A stretch of 64,000 nt of DNA from Perilla frutescens (Eukaryota > Streptophyta > Magnoliopsida > Lamiales > Lamiaceae). Below the pieces are notes generated by a model. That model searched no databases. It saw nothing but the letters and a program-made list of their open reading frames with translations, and had not been told where the DNA came from. Positions 34,901 to 46,973 of the stretch are shown piece after piece. The DNA is taken from positions 25,366,088-25,430,087 of the forward strand of contig BRKX01000018.1 in the NCBI GenBank assembly GCA_026008535.1, given 5' to 3'. Every line of letters starts with the position of its first letter. The stretch's first letter is position 1. The translations under genes were made by a program, and so were the position numbers.

Positions 34901-35779
34901 ATACCTCTCTCTCTCTCTCTCGTGTGATTCCAGCAATGGATTGTCATGCTATAACAATTACTACTTTTCTTCCCTCATTATTGGCACCTCATTCTCCCCC
35001 TAACTACATTTTCTTCTTCTTCTTTAAATCGCAGTTGCAATTTCTTAATCTAAAACTCGTCGACTCGTTGCATTCTGGTAGTTGAAGTTTGACTTTTTAT
35101 AGCGAATTTGTGACATTGGTGATTCTGATTGCGGTTCCTAAAGGTGGGTTTTTTGCTTGTGTTCCTTTCTGGAATTCTCTGTTAGATGAGGAATGTGTTT
35201 GAAGATGGCTGATTTCTGTTTTTGATGCCTGAATCAGGAATATTAGTGATTATTATGCTGGTTCTTGATGAGGAACAAATCATGACTTTATTGACTGTGT
35301 GCTTCTTTAATCATTTTACCGTTAAGTTGTTAGAGTTTGGAAATAACTCAGTATAATATAATCAATCATGATCTTGATGTAACGTTGCAAATGTTGAATT
35401 TATTTTTTGAAAATATGTTCCATTTATCAATCATTTAGCTGGTCACTGATGAGGTAATGTATGGATATTGATTGCCAGATTCTTTAATCATATTAGTAGC
35501 CATTAACTTTATCATCCAATGATTGTGATGAGTATTTTTTTTTCCGAAATAATTTTTGTGCTATTCTCCTCTGCAATCTTTGTCGACATCTTTTTCTGTC
35601 CTTTTAAGATATGCATTTTCTAAGATGGCTCAGGAAAGTACTGCATTTTGCCAGAATAATATCTTCCTACACACATAGAGAAGGGATATGTACCTTTTCC
35701 CCTAAAAGTAAATGGAGGAGTAAGATAATTGCAAGATTTTTCTGAAAGAAAATAACCCTAACTTGTACATTTCATTATC

Positions 35780-35968
35780 TTTTTTTTTTTTTTTGTATGA
35801 TGTGGAGGGACTTGCAATACCTATCGTAGGTGAGCTATGGGTAATGGGAGAGGTAAAACATACTAGAGAAACTATATGTGCTGGGGTTTGATCTCAAAAG
35901 TGGTGGTAGAATTTCAACTTAAGACATTCTACTATAAGCTAACCCACTACACCCCACTAGGCCACCTC
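35780..35968 (-). mobile_element. tRNA-derived SINE in the TRM gene 5' intron
   Basis: On the minus strand it begins GAGGTGGCCTAGTGGGGTGTAG, carrying an A-box-like word, has a GAGATCAAACCCCAGC segment resembling a B-box about 65 bp later, and ends in an A-run (plus-strand T run at about 35780-35794). Its length of about 190 bp and the order A-box, B-box, poly(A) match plant tRNA-derived SINEs. No convincing target duplication was found. Confidence 0.65.
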
Positions 35969-36205
35969 AAAGGGGAAACTTAAATATTTCTTTCTCTATG
36001 AGGAGGAAGATTTAGCCAATGATATAAATGAATGAGCTTTGATCAGTTGGAAATTAGTTATTCTTAGATATTGCTGCAACTGCAAGGACTAGGTTCTTAT
36101 CTTATTCTCCGTGCCAAGGATTTTGTTCAGTTTGGGGGAAATTCATGTTTGGAACCCAAATAACTCTATTCCTGATTATGCAGGATTTGACTGGGAAGCA
36201 GTGAG

Positions 36206-36241
36206 ATGGGGCTTTCAGTTCAGTGGATGATATGTAGATGA
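36206..36241 (+). promoter_or_regulatory. Upstream ORF in the TRM leader
   Basis: An 11-codon ORF (M-G-L-S-V-Q-W-M-I-C-R-stop) opens 22 bases into the first visible coding exon. It ends overlapping a second ATG at 36238, which is in frame with the main protein. It could lower translation of the main frame or steer initiation between 36238 and 36307. Confidence 0.5.
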
Positions 36242-36306
36242 CATTCTGTGCACGCTGCTACGTCTATTGTGTAGGCACTCTGCTGCTTTGTTTTGGGTAT
36301 AGTCAC

Positions 36307-39300
36307 ATGGAAAGCTTGATATACCTTCTCGACATTAATGAGGGCGAGATGGCTAGGAAAGTTGTCATGCATAAGAGGCATGGTGGTGGTAAGTGTTACC
36401 AAGTCGTTGGAGGCACTCAAGAATATTTCAAGACTACTGAGATGTGCTTCATAGACTTATTTCCTAAACTATTCAAAAATTTAGTGAATGTACATGGAAT
36501 TAGTTATATTTGTTTTTGAAATTTCTTCAATCACCGGTACTTGTTTTAAGATTCTGTAACAATATTTTATGCACAAAAGAAGCACATTGAGCTCTTAAGA
36601 CCAATATAATGTAGCAATTCTGTGTTTTCTTTTTCTTGCTTTCACATTTGTCATCTATTAGTTCCTGTCCAATACTTGGTGAGGGTCCATTTTCACAAAA
36701 TAAAGGATATTTCAATTTGGGATTTATCATGGTATCATCGATTTTGAGGGAACCGTGTTCCTTGAAAGTAGAAATGGTAAACTCACTTGGATCATCTTGA
36801 AGAATTTGCTCAGTAACTTTATATAATGGTTTTGTTTACTACTTTTCAGGCCTGGAGGCTCCTCGAAATAGTATGGAACTACCAATCGAGTCATCCTATG
36901 GGTTATATGCTGCAAGAGATAATATACTGGTAACCAGCTGTTCCCTTGTGAAGATCTTATGAGTGTTTGATCAATTCCATGTGCTTTGTAGAACTTTACA
37001 ACTCCTCTCACTTGTTTATGTTGTGATCAGGATGGAACTATCCATCTAGGCTTCTTTTTAAAGTCATAGGTTTTGGTCTGTAGTCATTGGGATTATGGAC
37101 AGTACTCTCCAATATCCCTGCTCTTTGTGAGATTGGTTAATTTTGTGTAGGATTCTGTGGTTCTTTAACAAAATGATGAACTCTAGGAACATTAAGGATT
37201 CAGATTTTGGAGTATGCCCTGCATCGGGGGCTAATGGTTTTCTTATATCCTGCTTTATTCTGGTCATATTTAATGCATCTTAGGGATGGGGGGCTACCCT
37301 TTAATTATGACACAATATTTTCTTGTCGCCTTGTCTAGGTGAATCATTTTCTGCCTGGTTTACAATTAAAGTTCAAAACTGCCAAATTTAATTTTCAGCA
37401 TGCATCAATGATAGGATCTTATTAACACTTGGAAGTCTGTGTGAGTGTTTTAACCCCCCTCTTTCTTCTTATGATGTCCCGTAAATAATATATTTACGTG
37501 GTTTGCAACATGTCTCAGTATGCTCATCACACGGCAAATGATTCATCTGGTGAGGGATTCTATTCCACTGAGGCTCCAATAAAGAAGTTAATTCGTGAAG
37601 AGATTTCCAAAAGACCAAGTAACAGATCAACTTCACCAAGTGTAGTGGCTCGTCTCATGGGAGTTGATGTGTTACCTTTTGATTCAAAACCTGGAGCACA
37701 ACTGGTGAATATGAAAAATGGTCCAGTGGGCAAGTTGAAGGATAAGAATCGATCGAAGAAGGGTTCCGTTGGTCACATTGATGTAGGTGGATATCCTGAT
37801 CAGTACAACAGCCAGATAAAGTTGGACAAACCTAAACCCAGGGAACATCCTCAAGAAGAGGAACTACAGAAGTTTAAGAAGGATTTTGAAGCATGGCAAG
37901 CAGTACGATTTAGTGAATGTTCCAATTTTGTAAAATTTAACAGTCCGCCGCCCGAGTTGATTGCACAGGAAGAACTCAACAGAGAAAAGATGCATCTTTA
38001 TGCTAATTCTAATAAAATCACAAAGAGTGAGGGCCAAAGGGAACATAATGATCTTGCAGAACTAAACGATCCACGTGAAATGCTTGCCTTCGAGAGGGTT
38101 AAAAAGAAAGGTTTATGTTATTCTGACAAGGAAATTGAATCTTTATATCCAAATAGAGAGACAAGAGCAGACTTCCGAGCTTATCAACTCATGAATTCTG
38201 GTCAGAAACTTGATGTTGTGTCAGCTCCTTCCAAGATTGTGATTTTAAGGCCTGGCCCTGATAGGACGAATATCAATGAGGAGTCGTGGGGCAATACTCC
38301 CAGCACTTCAGAAGAGATACATACTATAGAAGATTTTCTTGAAGAGGTGAAGGAAAGGCTAAAGTCTGAGCTGCAAGGCAAATGTTCTAAAATGAGCGCA
38401 ACCGTGAGAGGAGGAGGGATTGAGACCCCGTATAGGGAAAAACCATCAAAACCAAGGGAAATAGCTCATAGTATAGCACAAGAGGTGAGAGATAGTGTCT
38501 CAAGGGACCTCGGGATGAATTTACTTCGTTCAGAGTCCACAAGATCATACAGAAATGAAATTTATAATGGGACAAGTTCTCCTGAGTTCATCAACAGACA
38601 TGCCAGGAAATTCTTGGCAGAGAGGTTGAGAAATGTTCTGAAAGGAGAAAAACATCGGGAAGTTCCAATGGTTGTCCATAATAGTTCAGTATTTTCCAAG
38701 TCAGATTGTGAGAATGGTAGACCTGGACATTTAAGAGGTACATGGATTGGAAAAAAAATGAGCCGTCCTGAAAGTTTTACTAATGAATTGCAAAAGCATA
38801 GTTGCTCTTTCAGAGGGGAGCCTGATGAAGTTGGGTTGCCCCAAACAGATACGTCTCCTAGGAACCTCGTGAGATCGTTATCTGCTCCATTGTCAGGAAC
38901 ATCGTTTGGAAAACTCCTTCTGGAGGATCGCCATATATTAACTGGGGCACAAATCAGGAGGAAGCATGAAGCAGCTGAGAAGGTCTCTACAAACATTAAA
39001 AAACACAAAAAGGATAGGTTTAACATAAGGGAAAAGGTTTCGAGCTTTAGATACAATTTGACACTCAGAGGGAGACTGTTCCGTAGGAGAGTTAAGTCGA
39101 TGGAGGGATTGGGTCAAAACAAAAACAACCTCTTGAAAGATATTCCAAATGGACCAACAGTGATGATGAGTTTTTGTGATACACATGTGAGGACCTTATT
39201 TGACTCAGATTATTTTCACTTCACCAAAAAGAAAATATTATCCAGACTCGTGATAATTAAATAGGGGCCATTCTTACTATATATATATATTTTTGATATA

Positions 39301-40609
39301 TTGTAGGGGAATTCCACTGAAGTGCCACCAAGCCCAGCATCTGTGTGCAGTAGCGTTCGTGATGAGTTTTGGAGGTCAACTGATTACCTAAGTCCTATAT
39401 CATCATCAGGTGGACATCAATTGGAGGATAGCGACATGTCAAATGTTTTCAGAGATATAAACTCAAACTTGAGTGGTTAGTAATGGAAGCTACCCTTGTC
39501 CCTTATGTTATATACATGGCCAGAGTTTGAACATTAGGCAGCAAATTTTGCGGGATTAATTTTTTACAGCCTTCTTTCTTATGCTAGAACGTATAAAGTG
39601 GTCGAGCAGATAGCTCCACTAATTATAGTTTCTTGGTTAAAAAATTATAGCAGCATTTCAATCAATAAAATAGCTTAGTTTTATATAGAATTTTTGTTTC
39701 TTTTAGGCTTGTCTTAAACTGCTGGCCAGGTCTAGCTATAGGTTGAATGGAAACACTTATATTGAATTTCTGGAAAATTTCTTGAAACCTCTTATTTTTT
39801 TTGTAGAGTGGGATTGCTGTTAATTCCTTTATTTAATTCAATCTTTGTTTTCATGAAAGCAAGCCCAAGCAAGCAGTTCAACTATATAACATAAATATCG
39901 TTCTTTAATACTGCGCATGCGATCAACTAAAAATTATATTCCCTTTGCTGTCATCTCATTCAAGCCTGTTTATTATTTGTTTTTCTTGGAAAATGCAGAG
40001 TTACGGAGGAAATTAGATCAACTTGAAGGAGCTTGTCTAGAGGAAACTATATGTGAACCTCATCCTACCGAAGCTGACACAGATATAGAAGACCAATCTG
40101 AAGCCTACATTAGAGATTTGCTTATTACTGCTGGTTTGTATGATGGCTCTTTTAGTCGATCTATGTCAAAATGGAATCCACTTGGTAAGCCTATCAGCAT
40201 TCAGGATTTTGACGAAGTTGAAGAGACTTATAAAGAAAGCACCAACAGTAAAGATCAGGGAGAGAGAGTAAATCACAAGATGATAGTTGATTTGTTAAAT
40301 GAAGTACTTCCAGCTCTACTTAGAGAACCGGTGAACATATCTAGATATATGGAGAAGGCTATTGGGCTTGTGCATAATCCTCCAAATGGAAGGAAGTTGC
40401 TATCGCTTGCATGGAATAGCATTCGTGTCTTTGTACATCCTCCAGTAGACAGATCTTATTACGCTCTTGATAATATGTTGGCCCGAGATCTGAAATCTAA
40501 CCCGTGGTCCAGATTAGTTGAGGATGATGTAAATGCTCTGGGTAAAGATATCGAATGCCTGATCATCGGAGGCATGATTGAGGAATTGGTGAAGGATATT
40601 TACGCATAA
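36307..40609 (+). CDS. TRM (TON1-recruiting motif) family protein, DUF3741/DUF4378
   Basis: TRM/LONGIFOLIA-type proteins recruit TON1 and PP2A to microtubules and shape cell division planes and cell elongation. Modelled exons: 36184-36388 (coding from 36307), 36850-36929, 37519-39186, 39307-39475 and 39999-40609; all GT-AG and phase-consistent, giving 869 residues. Exon 2 encodes L-E-A-P-R-N-S-M-E-L-P-I-E-S-S. Exon 3 starts with the conserved basic helix K-K-L-I-R-E-E-I-S-K and the V-A-R-L-M-G-V-D motif (about residues 97-104). The last exon carries DUF4378: S-E-A-Y-I-R-D-L-L-I-T-A-G-L-Y near its start and a C-terminal I-E-C-L-I-I-G-G-M-I-E-E-L-V-K-D-I helix like the TON1-binding motif. Start at 36307 is chosen because M-E-S-L-I-Y-L-L-D-I-N is family-like; 36238 would add 23 hydrophobic residues. 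Looks intact. Family call is from motifs, not a search. Confidence 0.85.
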
Positions 40610-42086
40610 CTTCGAGTACAGATTGTAAAGTCGGATTCCTCAGATCACTCTTACCACCCTTAATTATCAGCCAAATTGATTTGATAAGAGAGATGAAGAT
40701 TGAGGAAATGACGTGTATAATTAGTTTTGAGTGAGATTTTACAGAAGATTGTGCGTGTGTTGTGTTAAATCAGAAGGTGTATAGAGTGTTGATAGGGAGA
40801 TTATTGTCCAGGCAATATTCGTTGTTCAATTTTGTATAATAATCTTATATTGGTGAGGATCTGGAGAAGGTTGAGGTGAGATCAGGGGAAACATTCTTAT
40901 TATAATTTATTTTTCTTGTCATGTTGTAATATTCTTGAAAGAAATGGAATTTCATAGAGCAAATGTAAAGAAATTTGATTTGGCTTCTCCACTGCAAGAA
41001 TTTTTTTTGATTGCAAATATTAGTTTGTTAGTAAAGGGCTGGTAGGAAATGTTGTTCCTAATCCGCATTTTGGGGATTATGATATGAAGTGTTTTTCATA
41101 ACCGATAACGATTGTGAAATTTCTGTATATTCAGTTTGCTTCAAATAAACCGAATACTCACCCCACGTATGTACGCACGAGTACATGCTGTGCTGACTAT
41201 TGGTGTTTGTTTCGTGCAATTATTGTTGTGTTTGTAATTATATGGAGAAACAAGGACTTTTGGTTCTCAGTATTTTTTAATCGGATTTTAGTTTTTGGTA
41301 GGCTATCAAACCATATTTGGATTTTCGATCGGATAAGAGGTATTATTTATTTATTTTAAAAAAATTGTTTATTTTATTATCTGGTGGAAAATATTGTTCT
41401 ACAGTGAATAGCAATATGACCAAGACTTCCAAAATTGATTTTATTACATGGTGGAAAATATTGTCACACCTGATCGAAAGTATGGTTTGATTTGCCTCTA
41501 TTATATAGTATTTACTATTTAGGCTATTGTACATGAATGGGGTTGATCCAATATATGCCTTTGAAAATACAGATAGAGAATGCAGATTACTTTCGTCACA
41601 AAAAAAAAAAAGATTAAAATTGAAACTGTAGGTAGGAATCATGATCTATTGTTTTATAAAACAATATTAAAATCTTAATTCAAGTAGAACATGCTCGCGC
41701 ACGAGGAGCAATTATAAACTAACAGCCATGAAAATTGATTGAATCCAATAAATTTTGGGTCAAATCTAATTTAGCAGCTTAGCTTTTATTGCAATCCATG
41801 TGATATGTTCTACAGATTTAACTATGTCTATTCTTTGTTGTCCTATCTTTGACTTGAAGAGTTTTCACACAAACTTTTTCCTTAATTTTGCCATTTATAA
41901 ATAATATTTTTTTAGTCTAAAAATTGAAAATCAATTTGGTGGGCTGCTGGTTGGTTAGTGTGTATGTGGGATATTTATTATTCAGAGCAATATCATGTCA
42001 AATATACAATATATCTACTTAATGTTAAGATTATTTATTACCGAGGTAACAATAAGTTTCATTCTATAATTAAAGTTGAACCAAAA

Positions 42087-42088
<2 letters not shown>
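40610..42088. other. TRM 3' UTR and AT-rich spacer
   Basis: About the first 350 bp is likely 3' UTR (transcript-like, AATAAT/TTTGTATAATAATC signals near 40835-40850). The rest to 42088 is AT-rich with no gene recognised. Confidence 0.5.

Positions 42089-42137
<49 letters not shown>
42089..42137. repeat. (TA)n microsatellite, left flank of the MULE chain
   Basis: About 24 TA units. The next three elements are also bordered by TA runs (51647-51659, 55179-55213, 55912-55927), which suggests that one original TA tract was the target for all of them. Confidence 0.9.
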
Positions 42138-42139
<2 letters not shown>

Positions 42140-42688
42140 GAAAATGTTTATTTAGACAAAAGTAAATAAGAAATGGGAAAAAACATCAAGATTTAAAACA
42201 TAGGTGTTATTTCGACACTTTGCACTTATTTATTAAAACTTTTTAGGAAAGGGTCCCACAATATCAATTTTAATGGTAAAAAACTGACAAGATTCTGCAA
42301 GGGAATAAATTCCCCCAGCTTTTCCCCCAGCTTTTGAGTTAAACCGCCCAACCGCCCACCCATGCAATAAATTGAATAACATAACTGCCCTATTTATGAT
42401 TAGGGTTTTGAATCAAAACACCCTGTTGCCCGTCTCCATCTCTCTCTCTCATCTCTCTCTGTCTATCTCTCTCTCATCTCCACCATTAATCGAGTCCCGT
42501 GACTCCCCCCCCTCTCTCTCTCTCTGTCTCTCTCTCCCAAGATTTTAATAGCGAGTCCCGTGACTCGAATATTGAAGATATATAATTTTAAAAAAACGAA
42601 GATTACTTCTCTCTCTATTTTGGACGACCAAATTCAAAAAGAAAACCAGTTCCAGTTCGGCTGTGCACCTCTCTCTCTTTCACCGGCG

Positions 42689-45600
42689 ATGGAGCAAGGA
42701 ACGGCACCGGAGACGTCCACTTCTCAAGTAGGTTTCCGGCTCTTTTCATTAAAATTGTCGTATATCCATTCCTAGATTTAAGCACCGTATTTTGCAATTG
42801 TCGTATATCCATTCATTAAAATTGTTTATGTTTGCAATGGTTGTGGTTGTGTTATGGCTTTAGAACTAGGCCTGTTATGTTAATAATGGATTTGTATGTT
42901 AATCTTGACTTGTTATGCTAATCGAGGCTTGTATTTGATAATCGAGGCTTGTATTTTGTTAATTTACTACTAATCGAGAAAGTTTAAAAAACCTAATTCA
43001 ATACTAATCGAGTCCTAAATAAAACTAATCGAGTCCTCGATTAATTTAATACAAATCGAGGCCTTACTCGATTAATTATAAAAAACACAAATTAATCGAG
43101 ACCTTCCTCGATTAATTTAAAACAAATCGAATAGTTCCTCCATTAAATTAAAAAAATTAATCGATTAATTTATGACTAATGGAGATCGATTAATATTTAA
43201 TTTAAATCGATAAATTTCATACAAATCGAGGCCTTCTCGAATAATTTTAAAAAACACAAGCTAATTGAGGTCTTCCTCGATTAATTTAATACAAATCGAT
43301 TAATGTATAATGTAAATCGATTAAGTCTAAAAAAAATTAATTGATTAATTTTAAAAAAAAAACTAATCGATTAATGTTAAAAAAAACTAATCGATTAATG
43401 TTAAAAAAACTAATCGATTAGTTTAAAAAATAAAAACCTAATAGCCTAAATAAAACTAATCGATTAATTGGCTCTATTAATTTAAGACTAATCGATTAGT
43501 TTCTTTTTACTCGATTAATTATAAAAAAAATTAATCGATTAATTTAAAAAAAAAACTAATCGATTAATATTTAAAAAAAAGTAATGGCTAGTTTAAGAAA
43601 ACCTAATTTAATACAAATCGATTAATATATAATGTAAATTGATTAAGTCTAAAAAAAATTAATTGATTAATTTTTAAAAAAAAAACTAATCGATTAATGT
43701 TAAAAAAAAACTAATCGATTAGTTTAAAAAACAAAAACCTAATAGCCTAAATAAAACTAATCGATTAATTGCCTCTATTAATTTAAGACTAATCGATTAG
43801 TTTCTTTTTACTCGATTAATTATAAAAAAAATTAATCGATTAATTTAAAAAAAAACTAATCGATTAATATTTAAAAAAAAGTAATGGCTAGTTTAAGAAA
43901 ACCTAATTTAATACAAATCGATTAATATATAATGTAAATTGATTAAGTCTAAAAAAAATTAATTGATTAATTTTTAAAAAAAAACTAATCGATTAATGTT
44001 AAAAAAAACTAATCGATTAGTTTAAAAAACAAAAACATAATAGCCTAAATAAAACTAATCGATTAATTGCCTCTATTAATTTAAGACTAATCGATTAATA
44101 TTTCATGTAAATCGATTAATTAAAAAAAATTAATCGATTAATGTTAAATTTAAATTTTAAGAAATTCCAATTTATATGAAATATTAAAAGAATTTACTTT
44201 AATTTTGAAAATGTTGTTAGATTGATTGGGTTAGACTACCGTTACGGAGCCGGACGCCCTCGGTCGTCGTGTACGCCATCCCCGGTGTCATTGACACGAT
44301 TAGAGACACACTGCTCGCGATTGGTGGTGACGCCATGCGATTGTTTAGATCGGGGTGTTTCGGATATTTTCTGGACTACAGAGGTGGTGACGTCCAGAAG
44401 AGGGTCATGCACGCGCTGATGACGTTCGAGGTGCACGCGCCGGATCGTGCACGTGTGGGGCTGGAGGCATGGTTTCACATTCATCGTTCCCAGCTGCGGT
44501 TCGGTGCGAGTGAGTACGCCTTGGTGTCGGGTTTACGCTTCGGCAGCTTGACATTCGATCCTCATGGCGCTCATATTGTTCCGAGGAGATCGGTCTACCA
44601 CCGTTTATTCGAAGGAAAGCGTACGACAGTGAAACAGATGGAGGACAGGTTCTCCGCCCAGGGGATGGCCAGAGACGCTGCGGATTATGTGAAGGTTGCG
44701 AACATATTGTTCGTATACCGGATGATTCTGTGCCTAGATCCGCACCGGGCCGTGGATCCATGGGTGTGGGCGCTAGCGGAGGATGTGGAGGGATGGAACT
44801 CGTTTCCATGGGGTGCATTTTGATGTTTCTTGATATATTTAGAATCTTCGATCTATATTTGTTAATTCATCTTAATGATATTATTAATAATTCCATGCAG
44901 TCACGTGTGGTTACGTTGGTGCCATCTCCCGAGGAGACGGCATCTTCATATTACATGAGCCTGCAGTTGGAGCCTGGAGCTCAGAGCGTGAGATATGTTC
45001 CCGCTCGATCCGGGAACAAGAAGAAGATGCTTGCAAATGTGGCATCTTGTTGTTCCACATCGGCAGAGGCGGTTGTCCCCCTGTCAGCCCGAGGCACCAG
45101 AGCTGCTCGGACACCACAGACGGGCCGTCAGGCGACCAGTCGACCCTCGACTAGTCGGGCATTGAGGGACGAGCCAGATCCAGAGAGCCCTCCTCGAGCT
45201 GAGCCTGGAGCACGGCCCCTCACTGAGGACGCACCAGTGCACACAGCTGATTCGATCGATCCAGAGAGCCCTCCTCGAGCTTGGGGAATGAAGCGTTCGA
45301 GGAGGGATCGCACGCCGAGCAGTGGGGAGCCCTCAGAGGGTTTCATTCAGAGGATTGTGGATCGAGTGATGCCCCGTGTCCAGGAGCTTATTGACATGAC
45401 TATTGCGCCCCGTGTCCAGGAGTATGTGGATCGGGCGATTGATCGTGCATTAGCTGGTCTGGGTAGCCGCTCTCGGAGGTCACACATGCCTCAGGATAGA
45501 GATCACCACAGCCCGGAGCCGAGCGACTGTAGTCCTGGTGATCAGGCTCCACAGCCCACTGTGGAGCCGGAGGGTACTAGCACTTCGGCTCTACGCCATG

Positions 45601-46634
45601 GTGGTTTTAGCGCGACCTATCAACTCATGAATGACATCGATGATAGCACACTCCAGGTCACCTACCCACGATTTAGATCCTTAGGTCCGGATGCCGTTGT
45701 TCAGCTCTATTTCAACGGCGATCGCTTGCGGCAGGGATGGTTTGATCACCTCGAGGATCCGAGGACTGAGTTGAAGGATGTTCACATGAGCTACTTTCTG
45801 AGCGCGACGGCTCGACGAGTTAAGAGGGACAACCATTGTCGGACGGCGGTGGCTACTACTGGTCTATATGTGAGTTCAAGTACTTATTTGAAAATAGTTT
45901 GTCTTGTTTCTTGCTAGACGCTTAATCGTTTGATGTTTCTTGCAGGAGGCTCTCGTAGCCACATGGAAGAGACTGCATCCTCTTGACCCGGAGTGCACAC
46001 GTGCATACGGTGACGATGACTACCAGCGATGGGCACCTGCCGAGGGACTGATACATCGGATCCAGGGCAGGGATGGGCGGTATCAGGTGCCATGGATGGG
46101 ACGTGATTATGTAAGTGAGCTTCACAGGAAATTGATATATTATCATACATTATTTGGTGACATTAATCTTGATATGATCCCAATCTTATGTCGCAGGCGA
46201 TTGTGGTATGTGACGTCGTAGAGGAGCACTGGGTAGTGGTTCGTATCCGCTTTGCTGACTGGGTCATAGAGTTGTACGACTCTTTTCTGTTTCAGATGGA
46301 CGATCCGATCAACCGCGTCCAGTACGAGAGGCGGGATAGAGAGTTGATGCCCCTACTCCGCCTACTTCCACGCCTACTCATTTGTGCCGGATTTTGGGCA
46401 GGTCGTCAGATGCCGCCCCGTTGTGCTTTTGCGATGACCCTGGATCGGACTATACCGGACCAGTTCGTGCAGACGGACCAGACGAGCTGTGGAGTATTTG
46501 CCTGCATGTACGTGGATCGGCTTTTGGGTGCAGGACTTCCGCCCGGATTGTCGGAGGAGGGAGTACATGCGTATCGGAGGATTATAGGGGCTCGGATATA
46601 TTCATTGACTTACATTAAGAGACCTAGCTTGTAG
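42689..46634 (+). CDS. MULE-borne DUF1985 / ULP1 (C48) SUMO-protease-like gene
   Basis: C48 peptidases cleave SUMO precursors and SUMO-protein bonds. Modelled exons: 42689-42727, 44221-44812, 44901-45869, 45946-46110 and 46197-46634. Exon 2 encodes a DUF1985-like region (R-D-T-L-L-A-I-G-G-D-A-M-R-L-F-R-S-G-C-F-G-Y-F split here as two short signatures, then L-V-S-G-L-R-F-G and F-P-W-G). Exon 3 is Arg/Pro/Ser-rich linker with amphipathic helices. Exon 5 is the protease core with the triad visible: His in E-E-H-W-V-V-V (46227-46229), Asp in L-Y-D-S (46278-46280) and Cys in Q-T-S-C-G-V-F-A-C (46488-46490), with the oxyanion Gln just before. All junctions fit except exon 2 to 3: donor phase 1 meets a frame requiring phase 0, so that junction is misassigned or a frameshift/deletion sits there. 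The first intron holds the ATCGATTA array. Confidence 0.7.
42915..44150. repeat. Left ATCGAT palindrome array of MULE-1
   Basis: Tens of copies of TAATCGATTA in A-rich spacing (for example ACTAATCGATTAATG), with an outer zone of (A)ATCGAGGCCTTCCTCGATTA-type words at about 43030-43300. Two blocks of about 290 bp (43500-43790 and 43790-44080) are near-copies. It lies in the first intron of the ULP1-like gene. Confidence 0.9.
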
Positions 46635-46973
46635 ATGCTGACATTTAAATATTGACTTATGTGTTGTTTTTGTACTTGAACTTGATCAATGTAAATATTT
46701 TCCTTCATTAATGTTTTTCGTGACAAAATGTGTTGTCCCGTCAACAAAATGGTTCAGAAAACAACTTAATTCAATCGACTAATGCTCATCCGCTGACAAT
46801 CGAATAGGACATCTAGGACGCGTATGCTCCGTACTACCGTAAATGCCACACTTCTTCGGCGCCCTTCTCCGCGGAACATCTTCGGGCGGTGAATTCAGAT
46901 CAACACCGCCAATGGGTAAATGGGATGTGCATACACGCCTGTTGTGCCCCTGTCCACGGCATCTAGTGCAAAA

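Noticed and set aside
44242..44818. Antisense open frames over the ULP exon
   Set aside because: Shadows of the GC-rich coding exon on the + strand; the + frame has the family motifs.
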